Of a stretch of DNA of 64,000 nucleotides, positions 1 through 8,392 are shown one piece after another. The notes under the pieces are model-generated. The model ran no database searches. It saw only the letters and a list, made by a program, of their open reading frames with translations, and had not been told where the DNA came from. Made by a program: the position numbers and the translations under genes. Positions within the stretch are counted from its first letter, which is position 1. The number at the start of each line of letters is the position of its first letter. The DNA comes from Anaerocolumna chitinilytica (lineage in GTDB: Bacteria > Bacillota > Clostridia > Lachnospirales > Lachnospiraceae). The stretch lies in NCBI RefSeq assembly GCF_014218355.1, contig NZ_AP023368.1, positions 2,298,001-2,362,000 of the forward strand, given 5' to 3'.

Positions 1-920
1 TCATATGAATTTGAAACAACCATTAATTTACCGCCGTTGGCTGCAGCCAATCCATATGGACCCTGTCCGGCAGGGATTGTTGAAAGCGGTTGATGACTGA
101 AGACATCGAAGGAAGTAACAGATTGAGCGAAACGGTTTGCACAGTACACCGTATTTCCGCCGTCTGTGAACGCGATACCCACAGGTCCGCTTTGTCCTGT
201 ATAAGGGGCAGCTGCCTCAACCAGCGCAACGTTAACTGGTGTGATTGAATTACCGTCTTCATTGGAAACAAATACGTGACGATTGGTGGGGCTGACCTTA
301 ACGACCTCCGTTCCGGGACCTGCTGGAATTATCTTTATAACCTTATTGAGGGTCAAATCAATTGCGGCGATTTGTTGTGCATCCCGCAGGCTGACAAAAG
401 CCAGTGTGCCGTTAGCAGTGATATCGATTGTAAAGCCGTTGGAAGGCAGTGCAATCTCTGTCACTTTTTTCAGCGTACGTGCTTCCAGCACATAAACACT
501 CGGTTCTCCATAATTGACAACATATACAAAACGACCGCCAGGCAGTACCGCAACTCCTATGGGCAGTTTACCCACAGGGGTCGTATTAATGGTTTTATTT
601 ATATACAAGTCAATAACAGATAGTGTGTTTGAAAAGAAATTGGAAACATAGGCAAGCATATGTTTCTTATCGATGCAGATATCAAATGGTCCTTCATCAA
701 CAGTAATATCCAACAGCCTCCTTGCTTCTACGATATCTACTACCGAGACATAATTGCTTCCGTATACGCAGACATATGCCAAAGGGTGCTCCTTGCACCT
801 GGCAATTACTACTTGATTTTCTGCATCATTACCAATAATTTGTGCAGGTTCTGATGTTGCTTCTATTTTCTTGAGAAATTCATCTCGGTTATCGAGCATA
901 AGATAACTAGGAATATTCAT
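1..920 (-). CDS. YVTN-type beta-propeller protein, 3' end beyond window
   Basis: The frame is open from ATG at 920 (site GGAG upstream) to the left edge, giving 306 complete codons and no stop, so the C-terminus is missing. The translation has repeated propeller blades with the YVTN-family signature: AYVSNFFSNTLSVIDL, FVYVVNYGEPSVYVLEA, HVFVSNEDGNSITPVNV and VYCANRFAQSVTSFDV. Each is followed by a glycine-rich turn such as PVGKLPIGVAVLPGG. No signal peptide or membrane segment is visible at the start, so the protein is either cytoplasmic or delivered to a surface by another route (for example a spore layer). It lies 29 bp downstream of a 128-residue partner on the same strand, probably in one operon. 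Such propellers usually serve as binding scaffolds; the ligand is unknown. Confidence 0.85.
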   Translation of the reverse strand, partial: MNIPSYLMLDNRDEFLKKIEATSEPAQIIGNDAENQVVIARCKEHPLAYVCVYGSNYVSVVDIVEARRLLDITVDEGPFDICIDKKHMLAYVSNFFSNTLSVIDLYINKTINTTPVGKLPIGVAVLPGGRFVYVVNYGEPSVYVLEARTLKKVTEIALPSNGFTIDITANGTLAFVSLRDAQQIAAIDLTLNKVIKIIPAGPGTEVVKVSPTNRHVFVSNEDGNSITPVNVALVEAAAPYTGQSGPVGIAFTDGGNTVYCANRFAQSVTSFDVFSHQPLSTIPAGQGPYGLAAANGGKLMVVSNSY

Positions 921-949
921 GATATCAACTCCGCTTTTTTATTTGAAAG

Positions 950-1336
950 TTAAAAGTTACATGGGGAGGGACCAAATCCCAAAACACCGAAATCAATGGC
1001 TGAACTTCCGGTTCCTTCCTTTGCTGTGGCAAAGGCAACAATCGATCGACCCGGAACATCATAGGTTTTGGTTGTTGTACTACCGGGCAGCAGGGTGAAG
1101 GAATCAAGAGGAAAGATCAGCTCATCGGCTTCCACTTGAAAAACGCCAATAAGAATGGAAACCGACACAGTACCACCAGGTCTGCAGTTACTGTAAACAC
1201 GGATGGTTTTATATTTTTCTATTGGAATTCCATTGGGCAGCTCGGCGGTCAATCGAAGTGTTTCGCCTGGGGGAATGGTAACTGCACCAGCCTGTGTTCG
1301 AAAGAGAAGATAATTTTGTTCAACAGAGTAAGACAT
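950..1336 (-). CDS. Hypothetical beta-rich protein paired with the propeller
   Basis: A 128-residue protein with ATG at 1336 and an AGAAAGG ribosome site about 9 bases upstream. There is no signal peptide and no transmembrane segment. The alternating hydrophobic pattern (AGAVTIPPGETLRLTAELP, GGTVSVSILIGVFQV, STTTKTYDVPGRSIVAFATA) suggests a small beta-sandwich. Only two cysteines are present, one mid-chain and one third from the C-terminus. I do not recognise a named family. It is the first gene of a two-gene minus-strand unit with the YVTN propeller, so the two products probably act together. Both would suit an assembled surface layer, but that is inference. Confidence 0.7.
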   Translation of the reverse strand: MSYSVEQNYLLFRTQAGAVTIPPGETLRLTAELPNGIPIEKYKTIRVYSNCRPGGTVSVSILIGVFQVEADELIFPLDSFTLLPGSTTTKTYDVPGRSIVAFATAKEGTGSSAIDFGVLGFGPSPCNF

Positions 1337-1676
1337 ACTATTTAACTACCTTTCTACAATAAATATAGTTATATGGTGCGATAAAAGCATAAATATAGCA
1401 AAATATGTAATATTTTATGAAAATTTTATGCTGTTGGTGAAAAACCTCAGTATTATGATAGTTAAGCTAGTTTAAAAATATTGGATTGAGTTTCTATCGT
1501 ACAGAAGGTAATTGATGAAATAGAATCAAATAAACGTAATCACTATCATTTTTTATGAGTATCTGCTAATATTATTATAATCCATGTTGATTTTAAAAGA
1601 TCAAGTTTGTTAATATTGAATTGCAAAAATAGTGGTTACACATTAATCGGTAAAATATGAAATGAGGTGATGACTC
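1337..1676. other. Intergenic region between divergent genes
   Basis: About 340 AT-rich bases separate the propeller operon from the SDR gene. On the minus strand there are CATATTTT and CATATAAC elements that weakly resemble the -10 boxes of mother-cell sporulation sigma factors. On the plus strand only the GAGGTGA ribosome site (1664-1670) before the GTG at 1677 is clear. I see no RNA gene or repeat. Confidence 0.4.
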
Positions 1677-2507
1677 GTGAAATATGCAGTATTTACAGGA
1701 GCGACAGGCGGTCTTGGTACGCTTTGCGTGAAAGAACTATCTCGATTGGCAAATTGGATGGTTTTTGCAGGCGGTACCAAGGAAGCGGAACTGGAGAAGT
1801 TAGGGAAACTGCCGAATATCATTCCCGTCCGGCTGGATGTTACAAAACAGGAGAGTGTGAATGCAACACTGGAAATAATTAAATCATATACGAATAAGCT
1901 GGATGCCATTGTGAATTTTGCTGGAATGACTTCCTTTACTTCTCTGATCGAAGGTGAGAGCGTAGAAGCCATTGAAAAACTTCTTAATGTCAATGTGGTA
2001 GGTACGGCCAGGGTGAACCGAACCTTTTTTGATATGCTTTATCAAGGTCATGGCAGGATTATCAACTGTAGTTCAGAATCAGGCTGGATGACACCTCAGC
2101 CTTTTGCCGGACCGTACGTATTGTCAAAATATGCTGTCGATGCGTATAACGACAGCCTGCGTCGTGAGCTTATATATCTAGGTATCCCTGTTATTAAAAT
2201 TCAGCCTGGCTCCTATGAAACGAATATTACTCAACAGGTTTACGAGAATTTTGACAAGACAATTTCGAATACAAAGTACTACAAAAAGCTTCTAACGAAA
2301 ATGAAGCCCCTCATGATGATGGAGTTGAATCAAAAAAATGACTCCCGCCGCTTGGTAAAAACGGTGATTCATGCAATGGAATCCAGACATCCAAAACTGA
2401 AATACAGAGTTGGTACGGGTAAACTCCTTGCCATGCTCGAACTGCTACCTGAAGGAGGCGTCGATGTAGTTTATAAGCTAATCTTCGGTAAACAGGGTCA
2501 TCTGTGA
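1677..2507 (+). CDS. SDR family oxidoreductase
   Basis: A classical short-chain dehydrogenase of 276 residues. The N-terminal Rossmann motif TGATGGLG is at residues 7-14, the NFAG-type structural motif lies near residue 80, and the catalytic Tyr-x-x-x-Lys is Y147-VLS-K151 preceded by a serine-rich NCSSESG strand. The start is GTG at 1677, supported by GAGGTGA six bases upstream. The C-terminal 80 residues (KYYKKLLTKMKPLM through VDVVYKLIFGK) resemble the lipid- or retinol-type SDRs that carry a C-terminal helical extension. Substrate cannot be deduced. It stands alone between a divergent operon and a 285-bp gap without clear features. Confidence 0.85.
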   Translation: MKYAVFTGATGGLGTLCVKELSRLANWMVFAGGTKEAELEKLGKLPNIIPVRLDVTKQESVNATLEIIKSYTNKLDAIVNFAGMTSFTSLIEGESVEAIEKLLNVNVVGTARVNRTFFDMLYQGHGRIINCSSESGWMTPQPFAGPYVLSKYAVDAYNDSLRRELIYLGIPVIKIQPGSYETNITQQVYENFDKTISNTKYYKKLLTKMKPLMMMELNQKNDSRRLVKTVIHAMESRHPKLKYRVGTGKLLAMLELLPEGGVDVVYKLIFGKQGHL

Positions 2508-2792
2508 GTGTCAGAATCCCTATCTTATCGATATTATTATTAATAGTATATTGTATATTTATTGGATTGGTAAGCCGATTTGTATCACATTTTATGCGGA
2601 TGGTGTAAAAACGATAATTGAAAGAATTGAAGTATAATGGGTTAATATCCTGGGTCGTTGGATATCAGAATAAAAAGAGACACAAATGCCACAATTGCAG
2701 GACAATGCCTTACATCTTTATTTGAGAAAAAATTGCACTGTTCATCATGAAAAGATAATGAAAAGTACAAAATTCCTAAATTTATTTTTGAT

Positions 2793-2996
2793 TTAATTTT
2801 CTTTTGTTTTTGAACTTAATATATGCTTCCTTATATATAGACAACCAGTAAATAAACTCAATGCCCCTGTAATCCAAGCAAGCATATTTTCGCTTAATGC
2901 AGGTATACTAGCCCAAAGCAATGCAGTAATGAGCCAGGTAATTGCACCAATGAACCAAATAATCGCTATTAATAGAAAATTCCTTTGTTTTTTCAT
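2793..2996 (-). CDS. Small two-helix membrane protein
   Basis: A 67-residue protein read from ATG at 2996, with GGGAGGGGAGC just upstream. Two hydrophobic helices (about residues 7-30 and 37-54, rich in W, I and L) are joined by a short polar turn. The C-terminus is basic and lysine-rich (KHILSSKTKEN), and the N-terminus is also basic (MKKQR), so both ends are predicted to be cytoplasmic. I do not recognise a family. The strong ribosome site and coherent hydrophobic pattern are the evidence that it is a gene. Confidence 0.7.
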   Translation of the reverse strand: MKKQRNFLLIAIIWFIGAITWLITALLWASIPALSENMLAWITGALSLFTGCLYIRKHILSSKTKEN

Positions 2997-3242
2997 TTGC
3001 TCCCCTCCCGACTAGAATTATTTTCATTTGAATTTAAATTTTGGGGTTTACAGATGCTAACTATTGGAACCCTTTATATTATTATACATTATTTGTTTGC
3101 TTTATATCAATAAATTTATCCAAAAGAATCCAAGAAGCTTCGCCACTATATAAACAATGCCTCTTTTATTGACATTTATTCAAAAAACTGTATAATATTT
3201 CTTCTACAAAATTTTAACATTATAGATAAGTGGAGGTATCAT

Positions 3243-3794
3243 ATGAAAGCAGTTTACGAAACAGAACATCTCTTATTAAAACCCTCTCATGACTCATATG
3301 CGGATATGGTAGCAGATTATTGCATAAGAAATCGATTCTTTTTAGAGGAGTGGGAGCCAGTGAGGGAAGAGAAATTCTATACCAGTGAATATCAGAAAAA
3401 ACTGTTATGTAATGATATGGAAAACAATGATTCCTTCAGGCTTTGGATATTCAAAAAAGGGAATGAAGAAAGAATTATTGGTTGCATTGGCTTTACCAAT
3501 ATCATGAGAGGAGCATTTTTATCCTGCTTCCTTGGGTATAAGCTGGATGGGCAGGAAATTAACCAGGGATATATGACAGAAGCCCTTAAAGCAGGAACAG
3601 AAATTATGTTTCGGGATTTTGGACTTCATCGGATTGAAGCAAATATTATGCCAAAAAACATACGATCGCTAAGAGTTGCCGAAAAAGCAGGATTTTACAA
3701 CGAAGGTCTTTCTCGTAAATATTTAAATATAAATGGTAAATGGGAGGATCATATTCACATGGTTCTTCTGAACGAGCCGCTAACACCCCAGTAA
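3243..3794 (+). CDS. GNAT acetyltransferase, RimJ/RimL type
   Basis: A 183-residue acetyl-CoA-dependent N-acetyltransferase of the RimJ/RimL (ribosomal-protein N-terminal acetylase-like) branch. It has the typical opening ETEHLLLKPSHDSYA and the central beta-strand IIGCIGFTNI. The acetyl-CoA binding segment is NQGYMTEALKAGTEIMF, followed by the family's HRIEANIMPKNIRSLRVAEKAGF block with its conserved asparagine and the GF(Y)NEG ending. The start at 3243 follows GTGGAGGTATC. It is followed 86 bp later by the J-domain gene, probably in the same transcript. Substrates in this group range from ribosomal proteins to antibiotics and cannot be told from sequence. Confidence 0.88.
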   Translation: MKAVYETEHLLLKPSHDSYADMVADYCIRNRFFLEEWEPVREEKFYTSEYQKKLLCNDMENNDSFRLWIFKKGNEERIIGCIGFTNIMRGAFLSCFLGYKLDGQEINQGYMTEALKAGTEIMFRDFGLHRIEANIMPKNIRSLRVAEKAGFYNEGLSRKYLNINGKWEDHIHMVLLNEPLTPQ

Positions 3795-3880
3795 CAGTTG
3801 TATTAAAAAGGGAGAATTGAAACATGAAAGACATGTAAGACTTTATATTTTCAAACCCTGCAAAGATATAACAGAAACGA

Positions 3881-4864
3881 GTGAAATTGGAAATGACGAT
3901 ACAGGAAGCAGCAAATATTCTGGGAGTTTTAAGACAGGACGATGTCAGCACAATCAAACAGAAATTCCGGAAAATGATAGGACAATATCATCCGGATGCG
4001 GTAGGGTCGGATGAACCGGAACATATCAAAAAAGCCCAGTTAATTAATGAGGCTTATTCCATACTCCGCGAAAATTTGATGCAGGGAAAGGAAATACCTG
4101 CATCCACTCCTGTATGGAAAGCTAAAGTCTTAGAAAATGCCTTTACAGTTAGAACTATCTATATGATTCTATGGGAAGACCATAAAAAAGAATATATAGA
4201 AGTTACAAGAGGAAGATATGAATGGGATCCTGATTTAGAGGAATTTGATTGTCTGTTGAAAAGTCTGAATCAGGCAGTATTGGAATTACTGGAAAAAACA
4301 GAGCATCAGAATGGTATCTTTCAGGATTATGAATATGATTTAATAACACAGCGGTTTCCCTATCAGGTACAATTATTTCATGCGCTTGCAGGTCAGTATA
4401 TCCTGCCGGTATCCTGTTTGAAAAAGCTTGCTAGTCCTATAAGAATAGATGAAGAAGGAAGACATATATATAAATTTCAGGCATTTTTAGGAACGAAAGG
4501 GGACAGCAAGATATTTCGTGTTATGTTAAAGCTGAAAAGCGGAGACCTATTGTATGCAGATTCTCTAAAGGACAACAGGCTTATGCTTTCTGATGAGAAA
4601 GGGGGTTCTTTAGGACACCTTTCTCTTGCAGAAGATTCTCTATATTACGTGATCATTCCAATTCTTCAGAAACATTTGGCGCAGGTGAAGTTCGTGGTAA
4701 GTGCCATGGAGGTAAAACGAAACATTCGTCCATATGTCGTCAGAGTAAACATTGATTTATTTCTGCGGATGGAGAAAATGGAAGGGCTAGAGATTGATTC
4801 TGACCAAAATATAGCTATTGAAGGTGTTCTAAACAGTTATGATTCTTATCTAAAAACATTATAA
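3881..4864 (+). CDS. J-domain protein with unique C-terminal region
   Basis: A 327-residue protein whose first ~70 residues form a DnaJ-type J domain. The helix II/III loop carries the essential HPD triad at residues 37-39 (YHPDAVGSD), followed by AQLINEAYSIL. It should therefore stimulate a DnaK-type chaperone. There is no G/F-rich region, zinc finger or standard DnaJ C-terminal domain. The remaining ~250 residues include a segment rich in charged residues and a mixed alpha/beta part that I do not recognise. The start is uncertain: GTG 3881 has no good ribosome site, ATG 3893 (residue 5) is an alternative, and a strong GGGAG site lies ~60 bp upstream before a four-codon frame. Confidence 0.75.
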   Translation: MKLEMTIQEAANILGVLRQDDVSTIKQKFRKMIGQYHPDAVGSDEPEHIKKAQLINEAYSILRENLMQGKEIPASTPVWKAKVLENAFTVRTIYMILWEDHKKEYIEVTRGRYEWDPDLEEFDCLLKSLNQAVLELLEKTEHQNGIFQDYEYDLITQRFPYQVQLFHALAGQYILPVSCLKKLASPIRIDEEGRHIYKFQAFLGTKGDSKIFRVMLKLKSGDLLYADSLKDNRLMLSDEKGGSLGHLSLAEDSLYYVIIPILQKHLAQVKFVVSAMEVKRNIRPYVVRVNIDLFLRMEKMEGLEIDSDQNIAIEGVLNSYDSYLKTL

Positions 4865-5254
4865 AAGATAACCGTTAAAATATTTTCTTAGTGAGCAGTT
4901 ACTGGTTAGTGTCAGGTATAAATCGCTACTTCCCTTTATGTAGATTTTATTATTCCTTGAAGTATACCATGATTTGTATAACATACTGCCTTTTTATTTA
5001 AATAGTGTAGTATTAAAACATCCGACTATTTGTATTGATAGACCCATGGGTTGCTTCTTCTGGTGAAACTTTTATTGCTCTTTTACGAGAAACACAAAAT
5101 ACGATTTTAGTAGGTATTAATTCATGAGTACTTATGCCTTTTTACACTTGACTATGTTGAATAAAATATTTAAGTTGGTATAATTGTAGGTTGCAAACAG
5201 AACAAAAATCTCGTATTCTTATAGCATCTGCCTAGTTGGAAAGAAGGAATTGAA
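4865..5254. other. Intergenic region with the S41 peptidase remnant
   Basis: 390 bases with no intact gene. Apart from the S41 remnant, I see only AT-rich sequence and a GGAAAGAAGGAATTG ribosome site immediately before the AraC gene. Confidence 0.5.
5017..5127 (+). pseudogene. Remnant of an S41-family (tail-specific) peptidase
   Basis: Between the J-domain and AraC genes, one frame from about 5017 to the TGA at 5125-5127 reads NIRLFVLIDPWVASSGETF followed by IALLRETQNTILVGINS. This matches the catalytic region of S41 peptidases, where a beta strand leads to the S-S/A-G-E nucleophile motif and then to the I-(L/V)-(I/V)-G-x-N strand. There is no start codon, the frame is bounded by stops on both sides, and nothing recognisable flanks it. 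It is therefore a decayed fragment of about 37 residues. Basis: reading of the sequence plus family knowledge. Confidence 0.6.
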
Positions 5255-6148
5255 ATGCAAATAGAAATTAATGATTATCAGGAACCGGAACATTTCAGAG
5301 CTATCAGCGAAGACAAATTCAACATATCACGAACCTGTGAATATGAGAAGAATGAAATGCACCATATCCATAACACCTGTGAGATTTTGGTTATTGAGGA
5401 AGGTTCTGCGGATTATTATATTTCAGGTCAAAAATATCATGTGGAGCCTTATGATATCCTGGTAATCGGAGCCATGGAACACCATTTTAGGAGAATTGAC
5501 CAGCTTCCGTTTTTAAGGTACGGGTTTACGATAAAATCGAATTACTATAGAAGTATCATTACGGATGATGATTTACTGAAAGTCTTTGAAACACCTACAC
5601 CTGAGAAGTTTAACTCTTATTATAAGAAGATAGACCGGGATATTTTTCATGAAATACTATATCTGTTATGTTATCTTAAAAATGAAGAAGAGCCTCATAA
5701 GCAATTCCGGACCCAAATGCAAAGAAGCATTATCACACAGATAGCCGTAGTGTTATTCAGGGCTTTCCATTTTCAGAGAAATAATAAAGCGATTGCAGCA
5801 TCCAATACCAGTATCCTTGAGATAAAAGAATATATTGATACACATTTTACCGAAGAATTGAATCTTAATTCCCTAAGCAAAAAATTCTTTTTACATCCTT
5901 CCACCATCAGTAAGGATTTCAAAAAATACTGTGGGTATCAGTTGAATAGATACATCAATATGGTCCGGGTATGTGAAGCCGCCAAACTTTTAGAAAATAA
6001 TAATGATAGTGTATTTACCATCTCTGAAAAATGTGGTTATAGCAGTATGAATACCTTTATGAGACAATTTAAATATATTATGGAGCTTTCACCTCTTCAA
6101 TATCGAAAATTTGTACATGATTTGAGGGATAAGCAGAAAAAAAGCTGA
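5255..6148 (+). CDS. AraC-family regulator with N-terminal cupin
   Basis: A 297-residue transcription regulator. Residues ~20-100 form a cupin-like sensing domain (HHIHNTCEILVIEEGSADYY, later VEPYDILVI), the usual effector pocket of sugar-responsive AraC proteins. The C-terminal ~100 residues hold two helix-turn-helix units: LNSLSKKFFLHPSTISKDFK and the signature FTISEKCGYSSMNTFMRQFK followed by SPLQYRKF. It precedes the ManD-type dehydratase gene on the same strand by 180 bp and is separated from it by a terminator, so it probably controls that gene rather than being cotranscribed with it. The start is supported by GAAGGAATTGA. Confidence 0.9.
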   Translation: MQIEINDYQEPEHFRAISEDKFNISRTCEYEKNEMHHIHNTCEILVIEEGSADYYISGQKYHVEPYDILVIGAMEHHFRRIDQLPFLRYGFTIKSNYYRSIITDDDLLKVFETPTPEKFNSYYKKIDRDIFHEILYLLCYLKNEEEPHKQFRTQMQRSIITQIAVVLFRAFHFQRNNKAIAASNTSILEIKEYIDTHFTEELNLNSLSKKFFLHPSTISKDFKKYCGYQLNRYINMVRVCEAAKLLENNNDSVFTISEKCGYSSMNTFMRQFKYIMELSPLQYRKFVHDLRDKQKKS

Positions 6149-6174
6149 TGCTAAGAAAAGTATCTGCTTTTTTT
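6137..6174 (+). terminator. Rho-independent terminator overlapping the AraC stop
   Basis: The arms AAAAAAAGCTGAT (6137-6149) and ATCTGCTTTTTTT (6162-6174) pair with one mismatch around a 12-base loop and end in a T-run. The 5' arm overlaps the AraC stop codon. Confidence 0.65.
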
Positions 6175-6327
6175 ATGTCCTTCAAATAGAGAAAGAAATG
6201 GTGATTTTTAGCCAAATAATGCAAAGAAATAGCATACAAGCTGGTGTATGATTACAGTATAAAGCTTTTCTAATCGCAGAGAATGCAGGCTCTACGCTGA
6301 TAAGTATAACAAAAGGAGAGAAAAGAG

Positions 6328-7542
6328 ATGGATAATATAACAATAAGGGATGTGAAAGTATTTGTCACAGCCCCAAGAGGAATTAATCTTGTGGTTGTAA
6401 AGGTGGAGACTTCTGAACCGGAACTCTTTGGATATGGTTGCGCTACGTTTACCTGGAGACATAAGGCAGTTGTTACAGCCATAGAGGAGTATCTGCGCCC
6501 TATGTTAAAAGGTAGATCCGTACATAATATTGAGGACCTCTGGCAGACAATGATGGGCAGTTCTTATTGGCGCAATGGACCGGTTCTTAATAATGGGATA
6601 TCAGGTGTGGATGAGGCGCTTTGGGATATAAAAGGAAAGCTTGCTAATATGCCTTTGTATAGTTTACTGGGTGGAAAATCCAGAGAAGGAATTGCAGTCT
6701 ATAGACATGCGGATGGAAGCTGTATTGAGGAAGTAGAAGAGTGTATTCGGAAATATCAAGAGGAGGGCTATCGCTATATCAGATGTCATATGGGTACTTA
6801 TGGAGGGAACTTTGGAGGAAAACGTCAGCAGATTGTGAAGCCAAAAGGTGCACCGAATGGGGCCTACTACCACCCAAAGATGTATATGGATAGTGTTATT
6901 AAGCTATTAGGCAGGATACGAAGTGACTTTGGCTGGGAGCTTGAATTGATGCATGATGTACATGAAAGGCTTTCTCTATCAGACACCTTAGCATTCGCGA
7001 AAGAACTTGAGCAGTTTGAGTTGTTTTTCCTGGAGGATTCTTTACCACCGGAGCAGGTGAATTACTATAAATACCTTAGAGAGCAGACAGCAGTTCCTTT
7101 TGCAATGGGCGAGCTGTTCACTAATCCGGCAGAATGGATGCCCATAATTCAGAATCAATGGATTGATTTTATTCGTGTCCACCTAAGCGATATCGGTGGC
7201 TTGACACCTGCAAAAAAACTTGCTAACTTTTGTGAAGCTTATGGAGTGCGTACGGCATGGCATGGGCCAAATGATCTTTCACCAATTGGAATGGCTGTAC
7301 AGATGCATCTGGACCTGCACTGTCATAACTTTGGAATCCAGGAATTTTGCGGCTTTAATGAAGCGGAGGAACTTGTATTTCCGGGCTGTCCTGTCGTTAA
7401 TGATGGATATGCCTATGTTAATGACAGACCTGGAATTGGTGTTGAATTCGATGAGAAAGAGGCTAAGAAGTATCCTGCAGTAGAGATGAATCATGATTGG
7501 ATGTTCAGCCGTCTCCCGGATGGTACAGCAGTAAGGCCATAA
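6328..7542 (+). CDS. ManD-family dehydratase (enolase superfamily)
   Basis: A 404-residue enolase-superfamily protein of the D-mannonate dehydratase (ManD/RspA) subgroup, the usual family length. The metal ligands fall exactly at the positions of characterised ManD enzymes: D210 (in MHDVHER), E236 (FFLEDS) and E262 (MGELF), with the catalytic H212. Other family blocks are present: GISGVDEALWDIKGK, LLGGKSREG, AWHGPNDLSPIGMA and GIQEFCGF. Canonical ManD converts D-mannonate to 2-keto-3-deoxygluconate in glucuronate breakdown, though many members have low activity or act on D-gluconate. The loop QIVKPKGAPNGAYYHPKMYM is typical of the subgroup. It lies between the AraC gene and a convergent pair. 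GGAGAG upstream supports the start. Confidence 0.88.
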   Translation: MDNITIRDVKVFVTAPRGINLVVVKVETSEPELFGYGCATFTWRHKAVVTAIEEYLRPMLKGRSVHNIEDLWQTMMGSSYWRNGPVLNNGISGVDEALWDIKGKLANMPLYSLLGGKSREGIAVYRHADGSCIEEVEECIRKYQEEGYRYIRCHMGTYGGNFGGKRQQIVKPKGAPNGAYYHPKMYMDSVIKLLGRIRSDFGWELELMHDVHERLSLSDTLAFAKELEQFELFFLEDSLPPEQVNYYKYLREQTAVPFAMGELFTNPAEWMPIIQNQWIDFIRVHLSDIGGLTPAKKLANFCEAYGVRTAWHGPNDLSPIGMAVQMHLDLHCHNFGIQEFCGFNEAEELVFPGCPVVNDGYAYVNDRPGIGVEFDEKEAKKYPAVEMNHDWMFSRLPDGTAVRP

Positions 7543-7564
7543 AATCAGGGGGGCCTAGGGCAGT

Positions 7565-8392
7565 TTAGAAAACTACCTCAAGGCCATCATAAGCGATTTG
7601 GATGCCATAGGGAAAAGCGAAAGCCTCCATATCATTGTGTAATAGATGTCCATTATGTGAAAAGTGAGTTAATATCTTCCTGGTATCCGGTTTGATACAA
7701 TGAAGGGTATCAAGTTGTTTCAAGAGTTCCAGGATATCAGGAAACCCCATATGATTGCTTCCTTCTTTGTATTTCATATGAGTACAATCAAGGGAAAGGC
7801 AATCTATTTTTTTACCAGAAAGATATTGCCAGGTGGCTTCCGGAAACCATCCGGTATCATTTCCGTAAAGGAGAAGTTTATTCTCTTTTTCAATTAAATA
7901 AATATAACACTTTTCATTTTTATCATGATTCGCCAGTAAAGGTGTTACGATATAATTTTCAATAGGAACTGGAATAAATTCTACTAATTCAACACAATCC
8001 AGTTTTCCTGATAAATGGGTATCGTTTGGATTCTGTTTGTAAATATGAGAAAATTTTGCCTTTAAGGATGGATTCCCATAAAGAGTCAGCTCGCCGTTAA
8101 TGAAATGGGAGAAACCCTCGCAGCGAAGCCCCAGATCTTCCAGATATAGATGGTCCTGATGAGTGTGAGTGATAAGTATGCTGTGGATATTTGGGAAATC
8201 TATATAATGTTGCAGCATATGGGAATAGCTATCTGCCGGAAAATCAATCAATAATTGGTCATCTATGATGCTTTGGGAACGTGTCCGTATATTCTTACCA
8301 CCTAGCTTTTTGGCTTCCTGGCAATAAGAACAGTTGCAAAATATGCCTGGATAGCCTTCAGCAGCGGCAGTACCTAGATATTTTATTTTCAT
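7565..8392 (-). CDS. PhnP-like metallo-beta-lactamase-fold phosphodiesterase
   Basis: A 275-residue MBL-fold hydrolase. The dinuclear metal motif is H76-T-H78-Q-D80-H81, later metal ligands come from NHDKN and the GNDTGWFP segment, and SHNGH lies near the end. The early C19-N-C21-x-x-C24 motif matches the structural zinc site of PhnP, the phosphoribosyl cyclic phosphodiesterase of the C-P lyase pathway. No other phn gene is present. Its start overlaps the stop of the upstream ADP-ribosylglycohydrolase gene by four bases, so the two are translationally coupled. A cyclic ribose phosphate or an ADP-ribose-derived cyclic phosphate is a plausible substrate (inference). Confidence 0.82.
   Translation of the reverse strand: MKIKYLGTAAAEGYPGIFCNCSYCQEAKKLGGKNIRTRSQSIIDDQLLIDFPADSYSHMLQHYIDFPNIHSILITHTHQDHLYLEDLGLRCEGFSHFINGELTLYGNPSLKAKFSHIYKQNPNDTHLSGKLDCVELVEFIPVPIENYIVTPLLANHDKNEKCYIYLIEKENKLLLYGNDTGWFPEATWQYLSGKKIDCLSLDCTHMKYKEGSNHMGFPDILELLKQLDTLHCIKPDTRKILTHFSHNGHLLHNDMEAFAFPYGIQIAYDGLEVVF

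Noticed and set aside
276..854. Plus-strand open frames opposite the propeller gene
   Set aside because: They lie antisense to a continuous minus-strand frame with clear YVTN repeats, and they have no ribosome sites or recognisable domains.
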